NCBI GenBank assembly: GCA_964485345.1
Contig: CAZAJB010000007.1
Location: 1-62,517 of the forward strand
Direction of reading: 5' to 3'
DNA length: 62,517 bases
DNA from: UBA5420 sp964485345
GTDB taxonomy: Bacteria > Bacillota > Limnochordia > Darwinibacteriales > Darwinibacteriaceae
The notes under the pieces are model-generated. The model was not told the origin of the DNA and made no database searches. It saw only the letters and a list, made by a program, of their open reading frames with translations. Shown here piece after piece: positions 25,776 through 35,714 of the stretch. The position numbers and the translations under genes were made by a program. Position 1 is the first letter of the stretch. Each line of letters starts with the position of its first letter.

Positions 25776-27281
25776 TTGTTGCCCAAGAACTACGTATTAG
25801 CAATCGACCAGGGAACGACTGGTACCACAGTCATTCTCTTTGATCATCAATCCCAGATAGTCGGGAGGGTGTACGAAGAATTTCCCCAGTATTATCCTCG
25901 ACCGGGATGGGTGGAGCATGATGCCCTAGAGATTTGGCAGGGGACGCTGGGTCTCCTCGATCGGATTTTCAGCGAAACTGGGGTAGATCCAGCTGAGGTA
26001 GTGGCCATTGGGGTCACCAACCAGCGTGAAACCGTGGTGTTGTGGGATAGGCAGACAGGCGAACCTGTGACAAGGGCCATTGTTTGGCAATGCCGGCGGA
26101 GCGCAGGCATTTGCGATGATCTGCGCCGACAAGGTCTCGAGCCTTTGTTTCGCGAAAAGACAGGCCTTCTCCTAGACGCCTACTTTTCCGGAACAAAGCT
26201 CAAGTGGATTTTCGACCATGATCCTGCGCTCAAAGAAAGGGCAATAAAGGGAGAACTGGCATTTGGGACCATTGACTCCTGGCTTATTTACAAGCTCACT
26301 GGAGGGCAAGAACACGTTACCGATTATTCCAATGCCTCCAGAACCTTGCTTTTCAATATCGCAGATCTGAACTGGGATCCTGACCTTTTACACGCCTTGG
26401 ATGTTCCTGAAGAGATACTTCCCGAGGTTGTCTCGTCTAGTGAAGTATATGGACATACCGTCCGGCTCGGGCTACTTCCGGCCGGAATCCCTATCGCAGG
26501 CGCTGCAGGCGATCAACAAGCGGCCCTCTTTGGCCAGGCCTGCTATGAGCCTGGTATGATCAAAGCCACCTTTGGCACCGGCGCCTTTATTCTCATGAAT
26601 ACAGGGTCAAAGCTCATCGCTTCAACGAATGGGCTAGTCACTACCATTGCCTGGGGAGTTGGCGGCAAGGTGCAGTATGCACTCGAAGGCAGTGTATTTG
26701 TGGCAGGGGCGGCAGTGAAGTGGCTACGGGATGAGATGGGATTAGTGAAAAAAGCGTGCGAGACCGAGGAGATCGCCCTCTCTGTACCGGATACTAACGG
26801 GCTCTATTTCGTGCCTAGTTTTGTGGGCTTAGGTGCGCCCCACTGGGATCCGTATGTGCGAGGTATGATGATGGGTATCACCCGAGGTGTGAATCGAGCC
26901 CACGTAGTAAGGGCTACCCTTGAGGCCATCGTCTATCAGACGAAAGAAGTAGTAGATGTGATGGCCAAGGATGCAAAGATCCCCCTCACCGAACTGAAAG
27001 TGGATGGGGGAGCTTCCGTCAACAATTTTATCTGTCAATTTTTGGCGGATTTGACCGGAATCCAGGTCGAGAGGCCCCAAGTTTTCGAGACAACCGCCTT
27101 AGGAGCCGCCTATTTAGCTGGCTTGGCTGTAGGTTTTTGGGAGGGTCAAGACGACATTCAGAAATGCTGGCAGGGAGAAAAAGTCTACAAGCCAGCCATG
27201 CGGCAGGCAGAACGGTTACGCTTGGCCCAAGGCTGGAACAAAGCGGTAGCCAGCGCCAAGAGTTGGGTGAGCGATGATTAA
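25776..27281 (+). CDS. glpK: Glycerol kinase
   Basis: 501 aa, full length, TTG start with AAGGAGG upstream. FGGY-family features are plain: AIDQGTTGTTVILFD at the N-terminus, PGWVEHDALEIW, VTNQRETVVLWDRQTGEP, FGTIDSWLIYKLTGG, AGAAGDQQAALFGQ and the C-terminal DGGASVNNFICQFLADLTG. It phosphorylates glycerol to glycerol 3-phosphate. The next gene, overlapping by 8 nt, is the glycerol-3-phosphate-responsive antiterminator GlpP, so kinase and regulator are co-expressed. No glpF or glpD is present in the window. Confidence 0.97.
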   Translation: MLPKNYVLAIDQGTTGTTVILFDHQSQIVGRVYEEFPQYYPRPGWVEHDALEIWQGTLGLLDRIFSETGVDPAEVVAIGVTNQRETVVLWDRQTGEPVTRAIVWQCRRSAGICDDLRRQGLEPLFREKTGLLLDAYFSGTKLKWIFDHDPALKERAIKGELAFGTIDSWLIYKLTGGQEHVTDYSNASRTLLFNIADLNWDPDLLHALDVPEEILPEVVSSSEVYGHTVRLGLLPAGIPIAGAAGDQQAALFGQACYEPGMIKATFGTGAFILMNTGSKLIASTNGLVTTIAWGVGGKVQYALEGSVFVAGAAVKWLRDEMGLVKKACETEEIALSVPDTNGLYFVPSFVGLGAPHWDPYVRGMMMGITRGVNRAHVVRATLEAIVYQTKEVVDVMAKDAKIPLTELKVDGGASVNNFICQFLADLTGIQVERPQVFETTALGAAYLAGLAVGFWEGQDDIQKCWQGEKVYKPAMRQAERLRLAQGWNKAVASAKSWVSDD

Positions 27282-27879
27282 ACAAGAGCGCAGGCGCCGC
27301 GAACGTCTGCAAAACCTCAAGGCTGGTCTGACCCAGAAACCGATTATAGCAGGATTAAAGGGCATTAACGATGCTCGCCTCACCTCTGGAGCAGGTGTTA
27401 AGGTTTGTTTTTATCTCACGGGCGATATTTTTGAGCTGCGTGACTTGGCAAGACTCTGCAAGGAGCAAGGTCAAATGCTGTTCGCCCATGTGGATTTGAT
27501 TAGTGGCATTGCCAAGGATGCCATCGGCATGGAGGTGTTAGCCTCTGAGGTAGGGATTGACGGCGTTCTAACCACAAAGGGCTATCTGGTGACTGCAGCT
27601 CAAAAAGCAGGCCTACTAGGCATTCAACGTCTGTTCATGTTAGACTCGGAGGCCTTGCGAACCGGTTTGCGCATGATTCACTCTAGTCAACCCGATGCCG
27701 TGGAGATTCTGCCGGCGTTGGTGCTTCCCTCTGTGCGTGAGCGTCTGCCTGAAACGTTCCCCCCCATGATTGCGGGAGGCTTAGTTGAAACCAAAACAGA
27801 ACTCGAGCAGATTATCAAGCCGCCGGTCCTAGCTGTTTCCACCAGTCGAGTGGAATTATGGAATTATGAAAGGGTGTAG
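27274..27879 (+). CDS. glpP: Glycerol-3-phosphate-responsive antiterminator GlpP
   Basis: 201 aa. The family is recognised from KPIIAGLKG, CFYLTGDIFELRDLARLC, FAHVDLISGIAKD, DGVLTTKGYLVTAAQKAGL and the C-terminal IAGGLVETK followed by VLAVSTS. GlpP binds glycerol 3-phosphate and then leader RNA to prevent termination upstream of glp genes. I see no convincing antiterminator/terminator pair in the 42 nt before glpK, so its target may lie elsewhere. The start ATG lies inside the glpK end (8-nt overlap). Confidence 0.95.
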   Translation: MIKQERRRRERLQNLKAGLTQKPIIAGLKGINDARLTSGAGVKVCFYLTGDIFELRDLARLCKEQGQMLFAHVDLISGIAKDAIGMEVLASEVGIDGVLTTKGYLVTAAQKAGLLGIQRLFMLDSEALRTGLRMIHSSQPDAVEILPALVLPSVRERLPETFPPMIAGGLVETKTELEQIIKPPVLAVSTSRVELWNYERV

Positions 27880-27887
27880 GGAGAGAC

Positions 27888-28676
27888 ATGGATCACAAAT
27901 GGCTGGAAGAGCAAAAAGAAGAAATCGGTTTGGACTTGGCCAGACAGGGGATTCGACTGGTTGTTCCCATGGGACAACGATCGAGGAAGAGCGAAGCCAC
28001 TTCAACTGAGGATAGCACCCTAGCCTCCTTAATTGATCATACCTTGCTCAAACCAACGGCCTCACAGGTTCAAATTGCCACACTCTGTGAAGAAGCCATG
28101 CATTATCACTTTGCGTCGGTCTGTGTGAATCCAGTGCATGTTCCGGCTGCGGCACGGATCTTGCGGGAGAGCCATGTTAGGGTCTGCACCGTCATTGGAT
28201 TTCCTTTAGGTGCGACCTCAACCTTAACGAAGGTTCTCGAAGCGAGGGATGCAGTGGCAGCAGGTGCCGAAGAACTAGATATGGTGATCAATGTCGGGAG
28301 TCTCCTGGAGCGAGATTATGCGCGGGTGTATTCAGACATCAAGGCGGTTCGGGATGCAGTGTCTGGGCAGTTACTTAAGGTCATATTAGAAACCGGTTAT
28401 TTAAGCAAGGAGCAGATTGTCAGGGGCTGCATTTTAGCAAAAATGGCAGGTGCTGACTTTGTCAAGACCTCCACCGGATTTGGGCCTGGTGGGGCTACGG
28501 TGGAGGATGTAGCGCTCATGCGTGATGTGGTTGGCAGTGACTGTGGCGTGAAGGCTTCCGGCGGCATTCGTGATCTGGCCAGTGCCATGGCTTTGATCAA
28601 AGCTGGTGCCAACCGCCTCGGGGCCAGTTCTGGTATTGCCATTATTGAAGGGTTGAGGGGGGAGGCAGACTATTGA
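27888..28676 (+). CDS. deoC: Deoxyribose-phosphate aldolase with N-terminal extension
   Basis: 262 aa, compared with about 220 for most bacterial DeoC. The aldolase core begins at about residue 45 (LIDHTLLKPTAS) and includes ASVCVNPVHV, CTVIGFPLGA, EELDMVINVG, LKVILETGYL, the Schiff-base Lys in DFVKTSTGFGPGGAT and KASGGIRD. It splits deoxyribose 5-phosphate into glyceraldehyde 3-phosphate and acetaldehyde. The first 45 residues (EEQKEEIGLDLARQGIRLVV, then a polar linker) are not part of the common core. The ATG follows GGGAGAG and lies 8 nt after glpP. Confidence 0.95.
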   Translation: MDHKWLEEQKEEIGLDLARQGIRLVVPMGQRSRKSEATSTEDSTLASLIDHTLLKPTASQVQIATLCEEAMHYHFASVCVNPVHVPAAARILRESHVRVCTVIGFPLGATSTLTKVLEARDAVAAGAEELDMVINVGSLLERDYARVYSDIKAVRDAVSGQLLKVILETGYLSKEQIVRGCILAKMAGADFVKTSTGFGPGGATVEDVALMRDVVGSDCGVKASGGIRDLASAMALIKAGANRLGASSGIAIIEGLRGEADY

Positions 28677-29880
28677 GCCGCAACAAATCCAGGTTTCTAA
28701 TTTTGGCATTGTTGCTCGCGACCGTTTTTGGATTCCATGGCCCGTCAGAAGCCTTAGAAGGGCCAGTGAGCTGGTTCGATCACGAATTTGGCAGGGCCCG
28801 TGTCGTAGTGCAGCGTACTGGAGATGGTGAGACAACTCTTTTGATGGATGGAGTACTGCGATTCGCCTACCCTGACGGATTTCAGGTTGAGTATCTTTCT
28901 CACCAGGCCCCCGTCAGCATCACCAGCAAAGCGGGTTTTGTCCAAGTCCAAGTAGGCAGCGATGTGCAGTACGGCTACGATGTGTTCTGGTTGTTTGATG
29001 ATGTCCAGAATTATTTCTTTGCCCTCTCTGCGTTCTCCGATATCCCCTTGGAATTCTCCGGCATCGAACAGGTAGCCGAACGGAGGATGAGACGCTATAT
29101 CGCCCGCGAAGACTCCGAGTTTGTGGTTTGGTTTGATGAGCAGAGCGGTATTCCCTTTCTTGTTCGTCAGGATCAGCAGACATTCGTCACTATCGTATCG
29201 TATGTCTTAGAGAATCATCAACTCAACGCAGTGGAATTAGAGCTCTCTTTTGGCCCAAAACCGGCTCGGCTTGCTCTGGAACTTGGAGAGGAAGGCTGGG
29301 TTCCAACTCGCCTCGAAATGGAGGATCCACAGGGAACTACCTCTATGGAGCTTTCGAACTGGTCAGTCTTCGATGCGTGGGAAGACAATCCCCTGCCAAG
29401 GCTGGCCCGCTTAGATGAGCTCAATGACCTCTTCTTTGCAGAGTTCAATGCCAAGCATTACGAAGAATCGCTTGTAATCAGCGGGGAGATGCTTGCCTTG
29501 GCCCCCCAGTTCTGGCAGGTCTATTTGTACCAGGCTTTTGCCTATGAAGGTATTGACAACTACCTAGGTGTAGTCGAGAACTACCAGCAGGTCTTAATGC
29601 GCCAACCCGATAACCACCTAGCCCTCAACAACTTGGCCTATCACTATTTCCTCCGGGAAGTACAGATTCCCCACGCATTGGAGATGGCGAAACGCGCGGT
29701 TGAACTCGAACGTAAGGATATTTACCTTGATACCTTAGGCTATGGATACTATCTTGTAGGGCGCCATGAAGAAGCCAAGGAGCTTTTGCTCGAGGCTCTA
29801 GAGACAGCTGCTGGTGGCGAAGCCGTTGAAGTTCAAGAACACTTGAACTTGGTCTTGAAGGCTTTGGGAGAAGATCGTCC

Positions 29881-29884
<4 letters not shown>
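28673..29884 (+). CDS. Secreted protein with C-terminal tetratricopeptide repeats
   Basis: 403 aa with a TTG start that overlaps the deoC stop and a strong GGGGGGAGG. Residues 1-26 form a signal peptide without lipobox Cys. Residues 30-230 are beta-rich and resemble LolA-like outer-surface folds in pattern only (GVLRFAYPDGFQVEY, VVWFDEQSGIPFLVRQD), which I would not press. From about residue 265 TPR-like helix pairs appear (LNDLFFAEFNAKHYEESLVI, then FWQVYLYQAFAYEG, NHLALNNLAYHYFLRE and IYLDTLGYGYYLVGRHEEAK). Its function is unknown; exported TPR proteins often scaffold envelope complexes. It overlaps the next gene by 4 nt (ATGA). Confidence 0.75.
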
Positions 29885-30495
<611 letters not shown>

Positions 30496-30523
30496 ATAGT
30501 TTTTGGGAGTGGAGGTGTTTTTT

Positions 30524-31237
30524 ATGCGCGTCTGGTTTTTTAGCGGCAGACAACTTCTGTGGTGGATCCTCAGTTGTCTAGCCCTAGGTATCTTTCTCGG
30601 AACGAGTGGAGGGGTCTCCCTTCCAGTCTCCGGTGGCCACTCTCACATGGGTATTTCTGGCAGGACAATTGTCATCGATGCAGGTCATGGGGGAATTGAC
30701 CCAGGGGCGGTAAGCGCGAGTGGTGTGTTGGAAAAGGAAGTAACCCTAGCCGTCTCCAAGGAGTTGGAGGACCTGCTCAAAAGGGCAGCGGTCTATGTCA
30801 TTCTGGCACGCCAGGGTGATTATGATCTAGCGGATTCGAGCGAAACGAACCTCCTCAAGCGGAAGCGGCAGGACCTCAGCAGAAGGGTACTCATAGCAGA
30901 AGAAGCAAATGCGGATCTTTACATTTCCATTCATGCCAACTATTTTCCATCCCCGAGGTGGTCAGGGGCCCAAACGTTCTATTATGAAGCAAGCGCCTCT
31001 GGCCGCAAACTAGCAACAACCTTACAGACAGAACTGGTTAGGCATCTAGGACCGAACAATCGCCTAGCTCGGCCAGGGGATTTTCGCGTCTTGCGTGATA
31101 CAACAATGCCCGCAGCCATGGTGGAGGTGGGTTTTTTGTCGAACCCCAGAGAAGCACAACTCCTCAGTGAGGGGGAGTATCAGAAGCAAGTGGCTGCTGC
31201 CATTTTCGCTGGCTTGCTGCGTTATTACAGTCACTAA
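30524..31237 (+). CDS. N-acetylmuramoyl-L-alanine amidase (Amidase_3, CwlD-like)
   Basis: 237 aa from the ATG at 30524, six nucleotides after GGAGGTG. A signal anchor (WWILSCLALGIFLG) precedes the zinc amidase domain. The ligands are H55 (IDAGHGGIDPGA), E70 and H137 (LYISIHANYF), with the catalytic Glu in AMVEVGFLSN. Length, single domain and N-terminal anchor match CwlD, which makes muramic lactam in the spore cortex; an ordinary cell-separation amidase is equally possible. No other sporulation gene is visible, so I do not conclude that the organism sporulates. Confidence 0.88.
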   Translation: MRVWFFSGRQLLWWILSCLALGIFLGTSGGVSLPVSGGHSHMGISGRTIVIDAGHGGIDPGAVSASGVLEKEVTLAVSKELEDLLKRAAVYVILARQGDYDLADSSETNLLKRKRQDLSRRVLIAEEANADLYISIHANYFPSPRWSGAQTFYYEASASGRKLATTLQTELVRHLGPNNRLARPGDFRVLRDTTMPAAMVEVGFLSNPREAQLLSEGEYQKQVAAAIFAGLLRYYSH

Positions 31238-31302
31238 ACAGGATTTAGCCTTTACTTAGAGAAATAAGCAGAAACGATCGATATGAAAAAAGATGGGGGG
31301 CA

Positions 31303-31722
31303 ATGAATGTGCGCGTTTTGATTATGCACGCAGATGATGGAAAAATCCAGAAGTCTGCAGTAGCGCTACAAAGGGCATTGGAGCAAGATGGGGTAAGGGT
31401 TGATCTAATCTCGCCCCACGTAGCCTCGAGTTCGTCCGTAAGTGCCGCACCCTATGGTCTGGTCTGCGTAATCTCAGGATATAAGGGTTGGTGGAAACCG
31501 CAGCTTCCTTTGGAGATGGACAACCTCCTCAAAAAGGCGACGCGACTGGAAGGCAAAAAAGGAGGAGCCTTTGTCAAACCGGGCCTTCTTGGTTCGACTA
31601 AGGCACTGCGAGTACTCATGAGCTATCTAGAGCGTCAGGGCGTCATTGTGGAGGACTTTGGCACGATAGGCGGAGAACAAGATCTGGCTACAACTGCGAA
31701 GCGTTTGAAGCGTTTACTCTAG
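31303..31722 (+). CDS. Hypothetical protein, small flavodoxin-like alpha/beta fold
   Basis: 139 aa, ATG start behind GATGGGGGGC. The pattern is alternating strands and helices: VRVLIMHADDGKIQKSAVAL, RVDLISP, YGLVCVISGYKGWWKP, KKGGAFVKPGLLGSTKALRV, GVIVEDFGTIGGEQDLA. This resembles flavodoxin or a Rossmann-like response domain, but the FMN loops are not recognisable. There is no signal peptide or membrane helix. It stands alone between the amidase and the aminotransferase gene, with 65 and 72 nt gaps. The function is unknown. Confidence 0.65.
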   Translation: MNVRVLIMHADDGKIQKSAVALQRALEQDGVRVDLISPHVASSSSVSAAPYGLVCVISGYKGWWKPQLPLEMDNLLKKATRLEGKKGGAFVKPGLLGSTKALRVLMSYLERQGVIVEDFGTIGGEQDLATTAKRLKRLL

Positions 31723-31794
31723 CTGTGTTCGACATACACCTTCTCTGCTACCACAGGGAGCGGTTGTTCTATTAGAGACAAGGAGGATTCCAAA

Positions 31795-32913
31795 ATGTAC
31801 CGTTTTAAACCTGTGCTGCGCATCCCCGGACCGGTGCCAGTGCCAAGCGAAGTATCTTTACAGATGGCCAAGCCCATGATCAATCACAGAGGTGCCTGCT
31901 TTAGGGAGCACTATCCTAGTGTTTTGGCACGACTCGCTCCATTGTTTGGCACCAAGAACCAGATCCACATGATTACAGGTTCGGGAACCGCAGGGATGGA
32001 GGTTGCAGTGAGCAATCTAGTTTCACCAGGGACGCCCGTACTGTGCTTGGTTGGTGGATTTTTTGGCAACCGCTGGGCGGAGTTGTGTAAAGCCTACGGG
32101 GCCAGCATTCATGTCTTAGATTTCCCTTGGGATGGCGGCGTTGATCCTGAGACGGTTCGTGCCTACTTAGAAAATCACCCTGAAATTGAACTTATTTTTA
32201 TGGCACAAAATGAATCATCCACGGCTGTCCTCAACGACGTGGAGTCGGTATCGAGGGCCCGCGACAATCACCAGGCGTTACTCGTGGTGGATGCAGTGAG
32301 CGCTCTGGGCGGTACGCCCTGCCAGATGGATGCCTGGGGCTTGGATGTCGTTGTGAGTGCTTCACAGAAATGCCTTATGACACCCCCCGGAACCGCCTTT
32401 GTGGCTTTTTCTCCAAGGGCGAAAGCGTACTCCGAGACCTGCCAGGCGAGCCGCTATTACTTTGACTTACGTTCCTATGACAAGTATATGGAGAAAGAAG
32501 AGACTCCATTTACGCCCAATATTCATAATGTCTTTGCCCTTGAGGAAGCACTAAACATAATTGAGGCTGAGGGTCTGGAAAATGTCTTTGCTCGCCATAT
32601 TCTGATGCGGGATATGATGCGGGCTGGGGCCCGGGCTGTTGGCTTGGAGCTACTCGTGAAAGACGAAGACGCTTCACCCACTGTTACCGGAATTAAATTT
32701 CCTAATTCGGATAGCTTCAGAGCCCGTATTCGGGAACGCTATGGGGTAGAGTTTGCCGGAGGGCAAGGTGCCCACGCCGACAAGATTTTCAGGGTGGGTC
32801 ACATGGGCTATGCCACACCACTAGACGTCTTAACAGCATTAGCCGTCTTAGAGATGGATCTGAAAAAGTACGGTCAGGCTACCGAGGCGGCACAAATGGT
32901 CATGGAAGCATAG
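31795..32913 (+). CDS. Class V aminotransferase (serine-pyruvate / alanine-glyoxylate type)
   Basis: 372 aa with AAGGAGG before the ATG. PLP-fold signatures are IPGPVPVPSEV, ITGSGTAGMEVAVSNL, AQNESSTAVLNDVE, LVVDAVSALGGTPCQMD and the Schiff-base Lys in SASQKCLMTPPG, followed by FTPNIHNVFALEEALNII and the C-terminal RVGHMGYAT. It belongs with the PucG/SPT group used in purine, glycine-serine or glyoxylate metabolism. The specific amino donor is not evident. It lies 27 nt before cdaA and may share its transcript. Confidence 0.92.
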   Translation: MYRFKPVLRIPGPVPVPSEVSLQMAKPMINHRGACFREHYPSVLARLAPLFGTKNQIHMITGSGTAGMEVAVSNLVSPGTPVLCLVGGFFGNRWAELCKAYGASIHVLDFPWDGGVDPETVRAYLENHPEIELIFMAQNESSTAVLNDVESVSRARDNHQALLVVDAVSALGGTPCQMDAWGLDVVVSASQKCLMTPPGTAFVAFSPRAKAYSETCQASRYYFDLRSYDKYMEKEETPFTPNIHNVFALEEALNIIEAEGLENVFARHILMRDMMRAGARAVGLELLVKDEDASPTVTGIKFPNSDSFRARIRERYGVEFAGGQGAHADKIFRVGHMGYATPLDVLTALAVLEMDLKKYGQATEAAQMVMEA

Positions 32914-32940
32914 GCGAGGAATTCTAAGGGGGAGCGCTCG

Positions 32941-33696
32941 GTGCTGTTCACACTTCGAGACGTCATTGACATTCTCATCGTGGCTTATGTAGTCTATCGG
33001 GTGATTTACTCCATCCAGGGCACAAGGGCCACCACTTTGGTTAAAGGCTTGACCATTGTCTTTGCCAGTAGTGTTGTGGCTAGGGCCTTGAGCCTGCGCA
33101 CCGTGAGTTGGCTCTTGGACCAGGCTACCACTCTGTTCTTAGTGGCACTGCCTGTCGTCTTTTATCCTGAGCTAAGGCGAGGGCTAGAACAACTCGGCCG
33201 AGGGCAATTTTTCGGTTGGATGGCCAGCCGCGGGCCTGGACAAGAGGTTTTTGATCTCGATGCCGTGACTGAGGCCTGCAGTCGAATGAGTTCCAAAAAG
33301 ACAGGTGCTCTCATTGTTTTTCAGCGCCAAACGGGTCTGCATGAGTTCATAGAGACAGGTGTTAGGCTCGATGCCTTGATCAGCACCGAGCTCTTGTTGA
33401 ACATTTTTGAGCCTAACAGCCCCCTCCATGATGGTGCCATTATTGTGGCAGGCGGTCGGATTGTCAGTGCGGGCTGTGTCTTACCTCTCACCGACAGCCA
33501 ATTGAGCGCTGGTCTAGGTACTAGGCACCGGGCCTCTGTGGGCATGTCGGAGCAGACAGATGCGGTGGTCGTTGTTGTCTCTGAGGAGACGGGAACGATT
33601 TCTCTGGCCGTTGGTGGTCATCTCCGCAGGTACCTGACGGAGGCTCGACTCAGGGAGCAACTGAAGTTCTATTGGCGGGGAGGAGACACGTCATGA
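32941..33696 (+). CDS. cdaA: Diadenylate cyclase CdaA
   Basis: 251 aa, GTG start. Three N-terminal hydrophobic segments (within residues 1-80) are followed by the DAC domain with the DGA motif at 164-166 (LHDGAIIV) and RHR at 195-197 (GTRHRASVG). These are the two signatures of c-di-AMP synthesis from two ATP. The order cdaA-cdaR-glmM is the conserved Firmicutes module linking c-di-AMP to cell-wall precursor and potassium control. The stop overlaps the start of cdaR (ATGA). Confidence 0.97.
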   Translation: MLFTLRDVIDILIVAYVVYRVIYSIQGTRATTLVKGLTIVFASSVVARALSLRTVSWLLDQATTLFLVALPVVFYPELRRGLEQLGRGQFFGWMASRGPGQEVFDLDAVTEACSRMSSKKTGALIVFQRQTGLHEFIETGVRLDALISTELLLNIFEPNSPLHDGAIIVAGGRIVSAGCVLPLTDSQLSAGLGTRHRASVGMSEQTDAVVVVVSEETGTISLAVGGHLRRYLTEARLREQLKFYWRGGDTS

Positions 33697-34364
33697 ACCG
33701 GATCAACAAGTTCTGGGCCTTCCTGACAAAACCCGAGGTATATTGGCGCTTCTTTTCTGTTATTCTGGCCATTATTTTTTGGCTTCTGGCCACTGGTGAT
33801 GGGACGCTGGGCGAAACTGAACGCACGGTAACTTTGGAGGTTCAGGTGCTCAATATCCCCTCCGATCTGGTTCTCGTAGACCCACCAGAAAGCGTAAGAG
33901 TCAGTATTAGGGGATTAGCTCCCCTTGTCAACCGGGGAGAAGCCTCTATCTCTGCCGCCATTAACTTAACAGGAGCAGACGAGGGAACGGAAACCTATAG
34001 CGTAGAGGTGGATGCTCCTTTGGGAGTCAGTGTGGTGAATATCACTCCTGCCTGGGTTAGCGTCTATACCGAAGATCTTGCGGAGGCCGTGTTCCCGGTC
34101 ACCTTGGCTTTCCTAGGCATTGACAGAACTGGACGAATGGCCAGTCTAAGGCCGTTACCTCAGGTAATCACCGTTCGAGGAGCCCGCAGTATACTAGAGG
34201 GAGTGGATCATATGGTGGCGTATTTAGGCATCGATCCAAATCTCGATTATGAAGGTACCTATCCGGTGCAGGCCCTGGATGCCCAGGGTCGCAATCTTCT
34301 TGGGCTTCAATTGGATCCAAGAGAAATCCAGATTGTGCAAGTCGCTGATAATGGGGAGGAATAA
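33693..34364 (+). CDS. cdaR: CdaR (YbbR-domain) regulator of CdaA
   Basis: 223 aa from the ATG at 33693 with GGGGAGGAG upstream. One N-terminal membrane helix (FFSVILAIIFWLLATGDG) is followed by about two YbbR repeats: TVTLEVQVLNIPSDLVLV with PESVRVSIRG, and a second VFPVTLAFLGI with PLPQVITVRGARSILE. B. subtilis CdaR has four repeats, so this is a short version. It acts outside the membrane on CdaA activity. The spacing to glmM is 3 nt. Confidence 0.94.
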   Translation: MNRINKFWAFLTKPEVYWRFFSVILAIIFWLLATGDGTLGETERTVTLEVQVLNIPSDLVLVDPPESVRVSIRGLAPLVNRGEASISAAINLTGADEGTETYSVEVDAPLGVSVVNITPAWVSVYTEDLAEAVFPVTLAFLGIDRTGRMASLRPLPQVITVRGARSILEGVDHMVAYLGIDPNLDYEGTYPVQALDAQGRNLLGLQLDPREIQIVQVADNGEE

Positions 34365-34367
34365 TGT

Positions 34368-35714
34368 GTGCTGAAGTTTTTCGGAACAGATGGTATACGT
34401 GGTGTAGCCAATCGTGAGCTCACAGCTGAGTTGGCTCTTAGAGTGGGGCGGGCTGCGGCGTTGGTGCTAGGCAACGAACTAAGGCAGCCTGTCCTGATTG
34501 GACGGGATCCTCGCCTCTCTGGGCAAATGCTAGAAGGAGCATTAATTGCCGGGATTACCTCAGCCGGCCTTGATGTCATTTTAGTGGGAGTCGTACCAAC
34601 ACCGGCGGTAGCCTTTCTGACGAAGGAACTTGGTTGTTCGGCGGGGATTATGATCTCTGCTTCCCATAACCCCCTTGAGGACAATGGAATCAAGGTTTTT
34701 GGCTCCGATGGATTCAAACTCTCCGAGGAACTAGAGGAACAGATCGAGGCCTGCATTGAGGAAGATCAGATCCCCCGGCCTATCGGTGGCGATGTGGGGC
34801 AAGTTGTTGCCAAGCCCAGTGCGGTGGAGCTTTATGTGCAGAACCTCAAAGAACAGGTTGCTGTTGATCTGCAAGGTTTGCGTTTAGCCATTGACTGCGC
34901 CAACGGAGCAACCTCAGGGATTGCCGCTCGGGTTTTTCGGGATCTAGGGGCTGATGTAACCTCTTTCTATGACATGCCTAATGGGATTAATATCAATCAT
35001 CTTTGTGGTTCTACCTTTCCCGAGAAGATCCAGAGCCTGACAAGGGAGGCAGATGCGGACCTTGGTTTTGCGTTTGATGGAGATGGTGACAGGATTCTAG
35101 CCGTTGATGAACGGGGCGGGCTTTTGAATGGTGATCAGATTCTAGCCATTATTGGTCTTCAGTTACTCCGCCAGAATCGTTTGCCCGGTCAGAAAGTAAT
35201 TGCCACCGCCTATTCCAATGGGGGATTGCGCCAGGCCTTTGTGGATCAGGGGGGAGATGTAATTTACTCCAAACCCGGCGATCGTTTTGTCTTAGAGAGT
35301 ATGCAGAGCTCTGGCTGCATTTTAGGCGGGGAGCAATCGGGACATATTATCTTTCTAGAAAACTCGACGACCGGAGATGGTATCCTGTCGGCCTTGAAGT
35401 TGCTAGAAATGCGGCAGATCCAAGACCAGACCCTGGCGAGCCTGGCCGAAGCTATGGTTGTCTTCCCCCAGAGTTTAGTTAATATTCCGGTGACGCAGAA
35501 GGAAGGCTGGCAAGAAAATCAACGGATCCAAGGGGTGATTAGCCAGGCTGAGCGGGACCTTGGTCCTCTGGGGCGCCTCTTTGTTAGGGCGTCTGGAACA
35601 GAGCCCATGATCCGCGTCCTAGGTGAGCATCCCGATGCGAAAATCCTTGATTCCTGTCTGCGGCTAGTGGTGCAAACCATTCAAGAAGAACAGGGTGGTA
35701 GCCGTGTCGGTTAA
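34368..35714 (+). CDS. glmM: Phosphoglucosamine mutase
   Basis: 448 aa, GTG start after GGGGAGGA. N-terminal FGTDGIRG, the phosphoserine loop ISASHNPLEDNG (catalytic Ser about residue 99), the metal loop AFDGDGDRILAVDE, the sugar-binding GEQSGHI and the phosphate-binding RASGTEPMIRV are all present. It interconverts glucosamine 6- and 1-phosphate for UDP-GlcNAc synthesis. In other Firmicutes it binds and restrains CdaA, in line with its position here. nagA and nagB lie 7 kb further on and affect the same substrate pool. Confidence 0.98.
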   Translation: MLKFFGTDGIRGVANRELTAELALRVGRAAALVLGNELRQPVLIGRDPRLSGQMLEGALIAGITSAGLDVILVGVVPTPAVAFLTKELGCSAGIMISASHNPLEDNGIKVFGSDGFKLSEELEEQIEACIEEDQIPRPIGGDVGQVVAKPSAVELYVQNLKEQVAVDLQGLRLAIDCANGATSGIAARVFRDLGADVTSFYDMPNGININHLCGSTFPEKIQSLTREADADLGFAFDGDGDRILAVDERGGLLNGDQILAIIGLQLLRQNRLPGQKVIATAYSNGGLRQAFVDQGGDVIYSKPGDRFVLESMQSSGCILGGEQSGHIIFLENSTTGDGILSALKLLEMRQIQDQTLASLAEAMVVFPQSLVNIPVTQKEGWQENQRIQGVISQAERDLGPLGRLFVRASGTEPMIRVLGEHPDAKILDSCLRLVVQTIQEEQGGSRVG

